The notes beneath the pieces were generated by a model. The model was not told the DNA's origin and made no database searches. It saw only the letters and a program-made list of their open reading frames with translations. Of a stretch of 20,655 nt of DNA, positions 1 to 6,832 are shown in pieces. The stretch's first letter is position 1. Each line of letters begins with the position of its first letter. The stretch is taken from positions 1 through 20,655 of the forward strand of contig JAJRWW010000631.1 of NCBI GenBank assembly GCA_024276595.1. The letters are read 5' to 3'. The translations under genes and the position numbers were made by a program. This DNA is from Myxococcota bacterium (GTDB lineage Bacteria > Myxococcota_A > Polyangia > HGW-17 > JAJRWW01).

Positions 1-798
1 GCCTGGATGGAGAAGATCAACGCGGCCTACAAGGCCCGCGGCCTGGACACATCCCTGGCCTACGTCAACGCCCTGGCCACCATCTCGCGCCGAACCCTCC
101 AGCGCGGCAGGGAGCTCGTGGACGAGTACCTCCAGCGGGGCTTCAAGGTGGTGCACCTGCGCCCCCTGAACCCCTTCGGCTTCGGTGAAAAGATCTGGGC
201 GCGGGAGGGCTACAATGCGGACGAGTTCCTGCTGTTTTACCGCGACGCGCTGGACTACATCATCGAGCTGAACAGGCGGGGGGTCGAGATTCAGGAGAAG
301 ACCGCCTCTCTCTTTCTCACCCGCATCCTCACCGACGACAACCCCAACTTCATGGACCTGCGCAACCCCTGCGGCGCTGCCATCGGCCAGATCGCCTACA
401 ACTACGATGGCCGTGTGTACACCTGTGACGAGGGCCGCATGGTCTCCGAGATGGGCGACGACCTCTTTTGCATCGGAAACGTGGCCAGCGACAGCTACGA
501 CACCATCATCCATCACGACTCGGTGGGCTCCATCTGCCTGGCCTCCTGCCTGGAGTCCCTGCCGGGCTGCAGCGACTGCGCCTACAACCCCTACTGCGGG
601 GTCTGCCCGGTGTACAACTTCCAGATGCAGGGAGACCTCTTCGCCCTGCAGCCCGAGAACGACCGCTGCAAGGTGCAGATGGGCATCTTGGACTACCTCT
701 TCGAGCTGCTGCGAGACGGCGGCGACCAGATGCTGCAGATCTTCCACCGGTGGACAATCGAGCGAGATCGCTCCAGCGTCTACCGGCGCAACCGGTGA
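1..798 (+). CDS. hxsB: HxsB-type radical SAM/SPASM maturase, 3' part (5' end outside window)
   Basis: The reading frame is open from base 1 (the first codons read Ala-Trp-Met) to TGA at 796-798, so the N-terminal radical SAM core with its CX3CX2C cluster lies upstream of the window. What is visible (counting from the ATG at 7) is the end of the TIM-barrel and a C-terminal SPASM-type domain with Cys122, 140, 177, 181, 188, 191, 197, 200 and 221, typical of auxiliary 4Fe-4S clusters. The stretches LTRILT, YNYDGRVYTCDEGRM, CLESLPGC and YCGVCPVYN, and the MGILDYLFELL tail, match my memory of HxsB, the His-Xaa-Ser system maturase. Members of that family are thought to modify a ribosomally made peptide or protein together with HxsC, HxsD and HxsA; the chemistry is unknown. 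Those partners are not in the window. Another SPASM peptide maturase is the alternative. The family call is from memory of the family, not a search. Confidence 0.75.
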   Translation, partial: AWMEKINAAYKARGLDTSLAYVNALATISRRTLQRGRELVDEYLQRGFKVVHLRPLNPFGFGEKIWAREGYNADEFLLFYRDALDYIIELNRRGVEIQEKTASLFLTRILTDDNPNFMDLRNPCGAAIGQIAYNYDGRVYTCDEGRMVSEMGDDLFCIGNVASDSYDTIIHHDSVGSICLASCLESLPGCSDCAYNPYCGVCPVYNFQMQGDLFALQPENDRCKVQMGILDYLFELLRDGGDQMLQIFHRWTIERDRSSVYRRNR

Positions 799-857
799 CG
801 CGAGATTCCAGGGGGCTCCCGACCGGGCCATGAGAAAGCCTCCACCGCACCCTCCCC

Positions 858-887
858 GGCGCGGCGGTCGGCGGCGCGGCGGTCGGC
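858..887. repeat. Perfect 15-bp tandem duplication in the hxsB-pccB gap
   Basis: The unit GGCGCGGCGGTCGGC occurs twice head to tail (858-872 and 873-887) in the 122-bp gap between hxsB and the carboxylase beta gene. The unit is simple GC-rich sequence and could be polymerase-slippage prone. Nothing else in the gap looks like a terminator with a T-run or a strong promoter. Confidence 0.85.
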
Positions 888-911
888 CACCGGTGTCTCC
901 GAGCCCACCTC

Positions 912-918
912 AGGAGGG
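912..918 (+). promoter_or_regulatory. Ribosome binding site of the carboxylase beta gene
   Basis: AGGAGGG lies just before two consecutive in-frame ATG codons at 921 and 924. The distance from AGGAGG is 3 nt to the first and 6 nt to the second, so the second ATG has the more usual spacing. The difference is one residue. Confidence 0.8.
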
Positions 919-920
919 TA

Positions 921-2456
921 ATGATGAATGACCATCTCAAGGCCCTGGAGGCCAGACGATTCGCCGCATCGCTTGGTGGCGGTACCCGCCGAGTGGAGGC
1001 GCAGCACGCCAGGGGGAAGCTCACCGCCAGGGAGCGGCTGCGGGTGCTGCTGGACCCGGGCTCCTTCGAGGAGCGAGACCCCTTCGTCCTGCACCAGTGC
1101 TCCGACTTCGGGCTGGATGACAGGCGCGTTCTCGGCGACAGCGTGGTCACCGGACAGGGCACCATCAACAGCCGCCTCGTGTACGTGTTCAGCCAGGACT
1201 TCACCGTCATGGGGGGCTCCCTGGGTGAGGCCCACGCCGGCAAGATCGCCAAGATAATGGACCAGGCGGTCTCCGCCGGGGCGCCGATCATCGGTCTCGC
1301 AGACTCGGGCGGAGCGCGTATCCAGGAGGGCGTCTCCGCTCTGGCGGGCTACGCGGAGGTGTTTCTGCGAAACGTCCAGGCCTCGGGGGTGGTGCCTCAG
1401 CTTAGCTGCGTCATGGGCCCATGCGCTGGCGGCGCGGTCTACTCCCCGGCCATGACAGACTTTCTCTTCATGGTGGAGGACACCTCCTACATGTACGTCA
1501 CTGGCCCGGACGTGGTGCGCGCCGTCACCCAGGAGGACATCTCCCACGAGCTCCTGGGGGGAGCCACGGTGCACAGCGGCACGTCAGGGGTCTGCGACTG
1601 CACCTTTGAAAACGACGTGGAGGCTCTGCTGGAGCTCCGCCGGTTCTTCGACTTTCTGCCCAGCTCCAACCGGGAGTCGCCCCCCAGCCGCCCCACCGAT
1701 GACCCCACCGACCGGGTGGAGCCCTCTCTCGACTCCCTGGTGCCCCGAGAGCCTGGCAAGCCCTACGACATGCGCGAGCTGCTTTTGAAGGTGCTCGACG
1801 AGGGGGACTTCTTCGAGGTGCGACCCCGCTTCGCCCGGAGCGTGATCGTGGGCTTTGGCCGCATGGCCGGCTCCACCGTGGGCGTAGTGGCCAACCAGCC
1901 TGCCGTGCTGGCGGGCTGCCTCGACAGCGACTCCTCCCGCAAGGCCGCGCGCTTCGTTCGCTTCTGCGACGCCTTCAACATCCCGATCCTCACCTTCGTG
2001 GACGTGCCAGGGTTTCTGCCCGGATCAGAGCAGGAGCACGGCGGGCTCATCTCCCACGGAGCCAAGCTGCTCTTTGCGTACGCCCAGGCCACGGTGCCCA
2101 AGGTCACGCTCATCACCCGCAAGGCGTACGGGGGTGCCTACGTGGTCATGAGCTCCAAGCGGCTCGGAGGTGACATCAACTACGCCTGGCCCACCGCGGA
2201 GATAGCGGTCATGGGCTCCAAGGGAGCGGTGGAGATCCTCTACAGGGGCGACAAGGGAGACCCGGACCTTCTGGGGCGGCGAGAGCGCGAGTACCAGGCC
2301 AGGTTCGCCAACCCTTACATGGCCGCGGCGCGGGGGCTCTTGGACGACGTGATCCAGCCCCGGCAGACTCGTCAACGTATCTGTCGGGCGCTGGCGACCC
2401 TTCGCCGCAAGGACCTCATCACCCCCAGGCGCAAGCACGACAACATCCCCCTTTGA
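921..2456 (+). CDS. pccB: Acyl-CoA (propionyl/acetyl-CoA) carboxylase, carboxyltransferase beta subunit
   Basis: This 511-residue protein is a full-length PccB/AccD-type carboxyltransferase; it moves the carboxyl group from carboxybiotin to an acyl-CoA, giving methylmalonyl-CoA from propionyl-CoA. The N-terminal crotonase-like half carries LADSGGARIQEGVSAL (126-141) and MGPCAGGAVYSPAMTDF (165-181); the C-terminal half carries FVDVPGFLPG (359-368), the ITRKAYGGAY segment (398-407) and YAWPTAEIAVMGSKGA (421-436). These form the CoA and biotin sites on the two lobes. Residue 408, after GGAY, is Val, where I recall propionyl-specific enzymes usually having Asp or Cys and a more permissive actinobacterial enzyme having Ile. 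Substrate range is therefore open between acetyl-, propionyl- and butyryl-CoA. The gene is 12 bp upstream of the alpha subunit and almost certainly co-transcribed with it. Start is ATG 921 or 924. Confidence 0.93.
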   Translation: MMNDHLKALEARRFAASLGGGTRRVEAQHARGKLTARERLRVLLDPGSFEERDPFVLHQCSDFGLDDRRVLGDSVVTGQGTINSRLVYVFSQDFTVMGGSLGEAHAGKIAKIMDQAVSAGAPIIGLADSGGARIQEGVSALAGYAEVFLRNVQASGVVPQLSCVMGPCAGGAVYSPAMTDFLFMVEDTSYMYVTGPDVVRAVTQEDISHELLGGATVHSGTSGVCDCTFENDVEALLELRRFFDFLPSSNRESPPSRPTDDPTDRVEPSLDSLVPREPGKPYDMRELLLKVLDEGDFFEVRPRFARSVIVGFGRMAGSTVGVVANQPAVLAGCLDSDSSRKAARFVRFCDAFNIPILTFVDVPGFLPGSEQEHGGLISHGAKLLFAYAQATVPKVTLITRKAYGGAYVVMSSKRLGGDINYAWPTAEIAVMGSKGAVEILYRGDKGDPDLLGRREREYQARFANPYMAAARGLLDDVIQPRQTRQRICRALATLRRKDLITPRRKHDNIPL

Positions 2457-2468
2457 CGGGAGGTAACG

Positions 2469-4472
2469 ATGTTTGACAAGATCCTCATCGCCAACCGTGG
2501 CGAGATCGCCTGCCGGATCATCCACTCAGCCCGTCGGCTCGACTGCAAGGTGGTGGCCCTGTACTCGGACGCGGACCGGGACGCCGTCCACGTGAAGATG
2601 GCCGACGAAGCCGTACGACTGGGTCCCGCCATGGCCAGCGAGAGCTATCTGAACATCGACGCTGTGGTGGAGGCCATACGCAAGAGCGGGGCAGACGCGG
2701 TGCATCCCGGCTATGGCTTCCTGTCTGAGAACCCGGTCTTCGCCCGCGCCGTGCGAGCAGCGGGGGCCACGTTCATTGGCCCGGACCCGGACACCCTGGC
2801 CACAATGGGCGACAAGATCGCCGCCAAGAAGGTGGCCCAAGGTGCGGGTGTCAATGTCATCCCTGGCCATCTCACCCCCTTGAGAGACGCCCAGGAGGCG
2901 GTCTCGGTTGCAAGGGAGATCGGCTACCCGGTGATGCTGAAGGCCGCCGCTGGCGGCGGCGGCAAGGGAATGCGTGTGGCCCGCGACGACGGCGAGGCGG
3001 CCGACGGCTTCGAGCGCGCCCGGAGCGAGGCTCTGTCCGCCTTCGGGGATGGCAGGATCCTGTGCGAGAAGCTGATTAGCTCCCCGCGTCACATCGAGAT
3101 CCAGATCCTGGGCGACACCCACGGCAACGTCATCCACCTGGGAGAGCGGGAGTGCTCCGTGCAGCGGCGCAACCAGAAGGTCATCGAGGAGGCCCCCAGC
3201 CCCTTCGTGGACGAGGACCTCCGCCGGGCCATGGGCGAGCAGGCGGTTAGGCTGGCCCGGGAGGTGGGCTATGTCACGGCTGGCACCGTGGAGCTGATCG
3301 TGGATGCCGACAGGAGCTTCTTCTTTCTGGAGATGAACACCAGGCTGCAGGTGGAGCACCCGGTCACCGAGCTCGTAACCGACGTGGACATCGTGGAGCA
3401 GATGATCCGAGCCGCCGCTGGCGAGCCCCTGACGCTCACCCAGCGAGACGTGAAGATCAGCGGCTGGGCCATGGAGGCGCGGGTCTACGCGGAGAACCCC
3501 CTCAGTGGCTTCGTACCATCGGGCGGTCGCCTGGACCGCTTCCTCCCCCCGGAGGAGACTCCCCTCGTGCGGGTGGACATGGGCGTGGGGGAGGGAGACG
3601 AGATATCCCTCCACTACGACCCCATGATCGCCAAGGTCTGCACGTGGGGCGAGACCAGAGATGAGGCCATCGAGACCCTGGGCCAAGCTCTGGACGAGTT
3701 CTACATCTCGGGAATCGATCACAACATCGCCTTCTTGACCAACCTGATCAACCACCCGCGCTTCCTGGCGGGTGACCTGACGACATCCTTTATTCAGGAG
3801 GAGTACCCAGATGGCTTCCAGCCCAACCACATCAAGCGGGACGACCCACACCTGCTGACCGCCATCTCCGCGGCCATCCACCAGCAGCTCACCGAGCGTG
3901 GCGCGCAGATCTCCGGCCGCATGGCCGACTCCCCCTCGCCGCCAAACCGCAACTGGATCGTCCTGGTGGACGATGAGCAGCACGCGGTTCGAGTCACTCG
4001 GGTGGAGGAGCACGACGCCCCCGGCCTCAGGTACAACGTGGTGCTCCACGGGGAGACCTTCACGGTGCACTCCCGCTGGAGCCCGGGAAACCCACTGTTC
4101 AAAGGGGCGGTGAACGGGCAGCGCATTACCGTGCAGGTGGAGCTTTCGGGCGTGGGGTACCGCATCAGCCACGCCGGGGCGGTGGCCAGGTGCCTGGTGC
4201 TCAGGCCCTCGGTGGCCAAGCTCTACGGCCTCATGCCCGTCAAGCGCGCCCCAGACCTCTCGCGGTACCTGCTGTCACCCATGCCCGGGCTGCTCCTTTC
4301 GCTGCTGGTGAGTGAGGGCGACAAGGTGTACCCGGGGCAGATGCTGGCCATCGTCGAGGCCATGAAGATGGAGAACGTCCTGCGGGCCGCCCAGCAGGGC
4401 GTCGTGGCCAAGGTCCGAGCCCGGGAGGGCGACACCCTCTCCACGGATCAGATCATCCTGGAGTTCGAGTAG
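2469..4472 (+). CDS. pccA: Acyl-CoA carboxylase alpha subunit (biotin carboxylase + biotin carrier domain)
   Basis: This 667-residue protein has the order biotin carboxylase N domain (about 1-110, FDKILIANRGEIACRI), ATP-grasp domain (about 115-320, with glycine loop AAAGGGGKGMRV at 159-170, HIEIQILGD at 208-216, ECSVQRRNQKVIEEAPSP at 228-245 and EMNTRLQVEHPVTE at 288-301), biotin carboxylase C domain, a linker/beta domain and a C-terminal biotinyl domain. The biotin lysine is K633 in EAMKMEN, 35 residues from the end, as is usual. It carboxylates its own biotin using ATP and bicarbonate and hands the group to the beta subunit. GGGAGG at 2458-2463 sits 5 nt before ATG 2469, so the start is secure. 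It carries the only biotin carrier domain in this window, which matters for the carboxyltransferase at 5279 that has none. Confidence 0.95.
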   Translation: MFDKILIANRGEIACRIIHSARRLDCKVVALYSDADRDAVHVKMADEAVRLGPAMASESYLNIDAVVEAIRKSGADAVHPGYGFLSENPVFARAVRAAGATFIGPDPDTLATMGDKIAAKKVAQGAGVNVIPGHLTPLRDAQEAVSVAREIGYPVMLKAAAGGGGKGMRVARDDGEAADGFERARSEALSAFGDGRILCEKLISSPRHIEIQILGDTHGNVIHLGERECSVQRRNQKVIEEAPSPFVDEDLRRAMGEQAVRLAREVGYVTAGTVELIVDADRSFFFLEMNTRLQVEHPVTELVTDVDIVEQMIRAAAGEPLTLTQRDVKISGWAMEARVYAENPLSGFVPSGGRLDRFLPPEETPLVRVDMGVGEGDEISLHYDPMIAKVCTWGETRDEAIETLGQALDEFYISGIDHNIAFLTNLINHPRFLAGDLTTSFIQEEYPDGFQPNHIKRDDPHLLTAISAAIHQQLTERGAQISGRMADSPSPPNRNWIVLVDDEQHAVRVTRVEEHDAPGLRYNVVLHGETFTVHSRWSPGNPLFKGAVNGQRITVQVELSGVGYRISHAGAVARCLVLRPSVAKLYGLMPVKRAPDLSRYLLSPMPGLLLSLLVSEGDKVYPGQMLAIVEAMKMENVLRAAQQGVVAKVRAREGDTLSTDQIILEFE

Positions 4473-4490
4473 GGCTGCGCCCCCAACGGC

Positions 4491-4520
4491 GCCAGGCAAC
4501 AGGAGCTGGCGAGGCCTGGC
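4491..4520. terminator. Possible bidirectional terminator hairpin between convergent genes
   Basis: GCCAGGC (4491-4497) and GCCTGGC (4514-4520) can form a 7-bp GC-rich stem with a 16-nt loop in the 49-bp gap between the convergent alpha subunit and carbonic anhydrase genes. There is no T-run on either side, so this is placement plus a stem only. Confidence 0.25.
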
Positions 4521-4521
4521 C

Positions 4522-5130
4522 TCAGGCTGACGAGGGGCGCTTCGGCTGGCCATCCCTGTAGAGGGCCAGGTAGCCGTCACGGAGCTGGGCGCTGGCCTCT
4601 ATTACGTTGTCGAAGTACTCCTGCTCCTTGACGTTGGTGAAGCGGTAGCCCCTGATGTCGCTGCGGGAGCGGATCATGGCTCCGGCTGGCACCATGGTGT
4701 GCGAGGGGATCGTGGCCCGCATGATGACCGCCCCAAGACCAATCCAGCACTCGTCCTCCAGGGTGGATGCGTAGATGGAGGCTCTCAGGGCTATGAAGCA
4801 ACGGCGGCCGATCCGAGCCGGACCGTGAATTATCACGCCGTGGGCGATGTTGGAGTTTCGGCCAACGCGCACCGTGCTCCCGCCCCGGGAGTGCACAATG
4901 ACCCCGTCCTGGATGTAGCAGTCCTCCTCGACGATCACCGGCTCCACCTTCCCATTGGACCCGACCTCATCGGCCCGGATCACCGTCTGGGGTCCAACGT
5001 AGACCTTGGCGCCGATGAGCACATTGCCCATGATCTGCGCGCTGGGGTCCACAAACGCGGTGGGGTGGATCTGGGGCCAGTCCCCCACGGGGTTGGGTCT
5101 AATGCCGTCGCGGTCCACTTCAGATACCAT
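4522..5130 (-). CDS. Gamma-class carbonic anhydrase family protein (left-handed beta-helix)
   Basis: This 202-residue protein is built of hexapeptide repeats (for example IHPTAF, VDPSAQIMGNVLIG, VGRNSNIAHGVIIHG, PARIGRRCFI), the left-handed beta-helix of the gamma carbonic anhydrase/isoleucine-patch family, which works as a trimer. The family active-site residues appear present: Arg52 and Asp54 in IRADE, and the three zinc/iron ligands His80 (DGVIVH), His97 and His102 (NIAHGVIIHG), with the usual 5-residue step between the last two. The long acidic loop of the archaeal Cam enzyme is missing, so it is closer to the CamH type. It reversibly hydrates CO2 if active. It converges on the biotin carboxylase gene and diverges from a second carboxyltransferase gene, so bicarbonate supply to carboxylases is a reasonable inferred role. 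GGGAG lies 10 nt before ATG 5130. A non-anhydrase member of the family remains possible. Confidence 0.85.
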   Translation of the reverse strand: MVSEVDRDGIRPNPVGDWPQIHPTAFVDPSAQIMGNVLIGAKVYVGPQTVIRADEVGSNGKVEPVIVEEDCYIQDGVIVHSRGGSTVRVGRNSNIAHGVIIHGPARIGRRCFIALRASIYASTLEDECWIGLGAVIMRATIPSHTMVPAGAMIRSRSDIRGYRFTNVKEQEYFDNVIEASAQLRDGYLALYRDGQPKRPSSA

Positions 5131-5217
5131 CAGAACACGTCTCCCAAAATGGTGCGCCCCACTTAGGGCGGAGCCTCTGCCACAGCAAAGCGCTTATCCC
5201 CTCTGGACGCAACCCCC

Positions 5218-5246
5218 TTGTGCCCGCCCTCGAGTTTCGGTACATA
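5218..5246 (+). promoter_or_regulatory. Weak candidate promoter for the carboxyltransferase gene
   Basis: In the 148-bp divergent gap, TTGTGC (5218-5223) and TACATA (5241-5246) are separated by exactly 17 bp, which would place the transcription start near 5253 and give a short 5' UTR. Each hexamer matches the sigma-70 consensus at only about half its positions. No clear promoter was found for the opposite (carbonic anhydrase) direction. Confidence 0.25.
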
Positions 5247-5278
5247 CTACCCCCTTCGCCACCGGAGACTCAGCACAA

Positions 5279-6832
5279 ATGGCAGCAACCACAAAATCCA
5301 TCGACTTCATCGACACATCCTTGCGGGACGGGCACCAGTCCCTGCTCGCCACGCGCATGTCCACCGAGCAAGCCCTGCGGGTCTTGCCCCTGCTCAAGGA
5401 TGCGGGCTACAGGATCCTGGAGCTCTGGGGCGGCGCAACCTTGGACGCCGCCCTGCGCTTCACTGGAGACGATCCCTTCGAGCGCCTGGCTCGCTTCCGA
5501 GACGTCCTGGGACCCAACGTGCAGATCCGCTCCCTGTGTAGAGGGCAGAACCTGTTTGGCTACAACCCCTACCCAGACAACCTGGTGGAGACCTTCGTGA
5601 GGGTGGCCGTCGGGCTCGGCAATGACAGGGTGCGCACCTTCGACGCGCTCAACGACGCCCGCAACCTGGAGACTGCGGTGAGGGCAACCAAGGAGGCGGG
5701 AGCCCACGCCGAGGTGGCCATGTCCTACACCACCAGCCCGGTGCACGACCTGGACCATTTCCTGCGCTTTGCCAGCGAGGCGGTTGAGCTGGGCGCCGAC
5801 TCCCTCGCCATCAAGGACATGGCGGGCTTGCTCCACCCCATGGTGGCCTGGGAGCTGATCGAGGGGCTCAAGGAGCGCTTTCCGAGCCACCCCATCACCC
5901 TCCACACCCAGACCACGAACGGCCTGGCCAACACCACGGCCGTGGTGGGAATGCTGGCGGGGGTGGACCACATCGACGTTGGCCATGGCCCCATGGCCGG
6001 CGGCACGGCCTTGCCCCCGGTGGAGCTGCTGCAGTACTTCGCCGATGAGCTGGGCCTAAAGACCAACGTGGACCGCGAGCTATGGGCGCCCATCCACGCA
6101 AAGCTGCAGGAGATCCGCGGGGAGCTGAAGGACTCCGACGCCGCCCCCGAGGCCATCGCACGCCCCTGGCCCAAGACCCCCACGGACGCCGTGCGGCGCG
6201 CCGTGGGCCAGGCCCTGGAGCTGATCGGCTCCAGGGACCCGGAGAAGACCGACCGGGCCATGGCCATCATCGAGAAGGAGATAATGGTGGGGCAGGGCTA
6301 CCCGGCCACGGACGAGCGCCAGCTTGCGGCACAGATCCCCGGGGGGATGCTCAGCAACCTGCACAAGCAGCTCAAGGCGCAGTCGGCCCTGGACCGGCTC
6401 CCTGAGATAATCGCCGCGGTGCCAGGCGTCAGGGAGGACGCCGGATGGGTGCCCCTGGTGACACCCACCAGCCAGATAGTCGGCTCCCAGGCGGCCTTCA
6501 ACGTGCTCACGGGAAAGCGCTATGGGCACGTCTCCAGACCCTTCGCCAACCTCGTGATGGGCCTCTACGGCCGCACCCCCGGGCCGGTGAGCGAGGAGGT
6601 GCTCCGAATCTGCTCGCGGGGACGGGAGCGCTTCACCGAGCGACCGGCCACCTATGCCACGCCGGTAGACCTGGACGCCCTGCGGCAGGAGCACCCGGAC
6701 CTGATCCGCGGCGAGACGGACCTGATGCTCATGGCCCTCTTCCCCGGCCCCGCCAGGGAGTTCCTCACCAGGCGCCGCGAAAGTGGCGAGGCGAAGATCA
6801 CAGCAAGCCAAGGAGGAGCAGCCCGAGGATAG
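5279..6832 (+). CDS. Pyruvate carboxylase B / transcarboxylase 5S-like carboxyltransferase without biotin domain
   Basis: This 517-residue protein has the DRE-TIM carboxyltransferase barrel (about 8-280: SLRDGHQSL at 14-22 with Asp17, LWGGATLDAALRF at 49-61, CRGQN at 87-91 with Arg88, IKDMAGLL at 178-185 with the expected carbamylated Lys179) followed by the PYC/OADA domain (QIPGGMLSN at 352-360, PLVTPTSQIVG at 392-402). Relatives transfer CO2 between biotin and pyruvate/oxaloacetate. Three things are odd. The metal-binding HxH motif is H209-T-Q211, with Gln for the second His. About 45-50 extra residues lie between the two domains (roughly 285-345) compared with the 5S subunit as I remember it. 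The protein ends without a C-terminal biotinyl domain, so like 5S it would need a carrier in trans, possibly the one at the end of the alpha subunit. Start ATG 5279 has GGAG 11 nt upstream; the frame is open further upstream but that part is not family-like. The 3' end overlaps the convergent kinase gene. Confidence 0.85.
   Translation: MAATTKSIDFIDTSLRDGHQSLLATRMSTEQALRVLPLLKDAGYRILELWGGATLDAALRFTGDDPFERLARFRDVLGPNVQIRSLCRGQNLFGYNPYPDNLVETFVRVAVGLGNDRVRTFDALNDARNLETAVRATKEAGAHAEVAMSYTTSPVHDLDHFLRFASEAVELGADSLAIKDMAGLLHPMVAWELIEGLKERFPSHPITLHTQTTNGLANTTAVVGMLAGVDHIDVGHGPMAGGTALPPVELLQYFADELGLKTNVDRELWAPIHAKLQEIRGELKDSDAAPEAIARPWPKTPTDAVRRAVGQALELIGSRDPEKTDRAMAIIEKEIMVGQGYPATDERQLAAQIPGGMLSNLHKQLKAQSALDRLPEIIAAVPGVREDAGWVPLVTPTSQIVGSQAAFNVLTGKRYGHVSRPFANLVMGLYGRTPGPVSEEVLRICSRGRERFTERPATYATPVDLDALRQEHPDLIRGETDLMLMALFPGPAREFLTRRRESGEAKITASQGGAARG

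Noticed and set aside
2526..4172. Long open frame on the minus strand opposite the carboxylase alpha subunit
   Set aside because: It is antisense to a clearly conserved gene, has no family-like motif and a His/Val/Gly-rich composition expected from reading high-GC codons backwards.
5006..5278. Upstream extension of the carboxyltransferase (open frame back to 5006)
   Set aside because: It overlaps the carbonic anhydrase gene on the other strand, is not family-like, and the family N-terminus begins just after ATG 5279.
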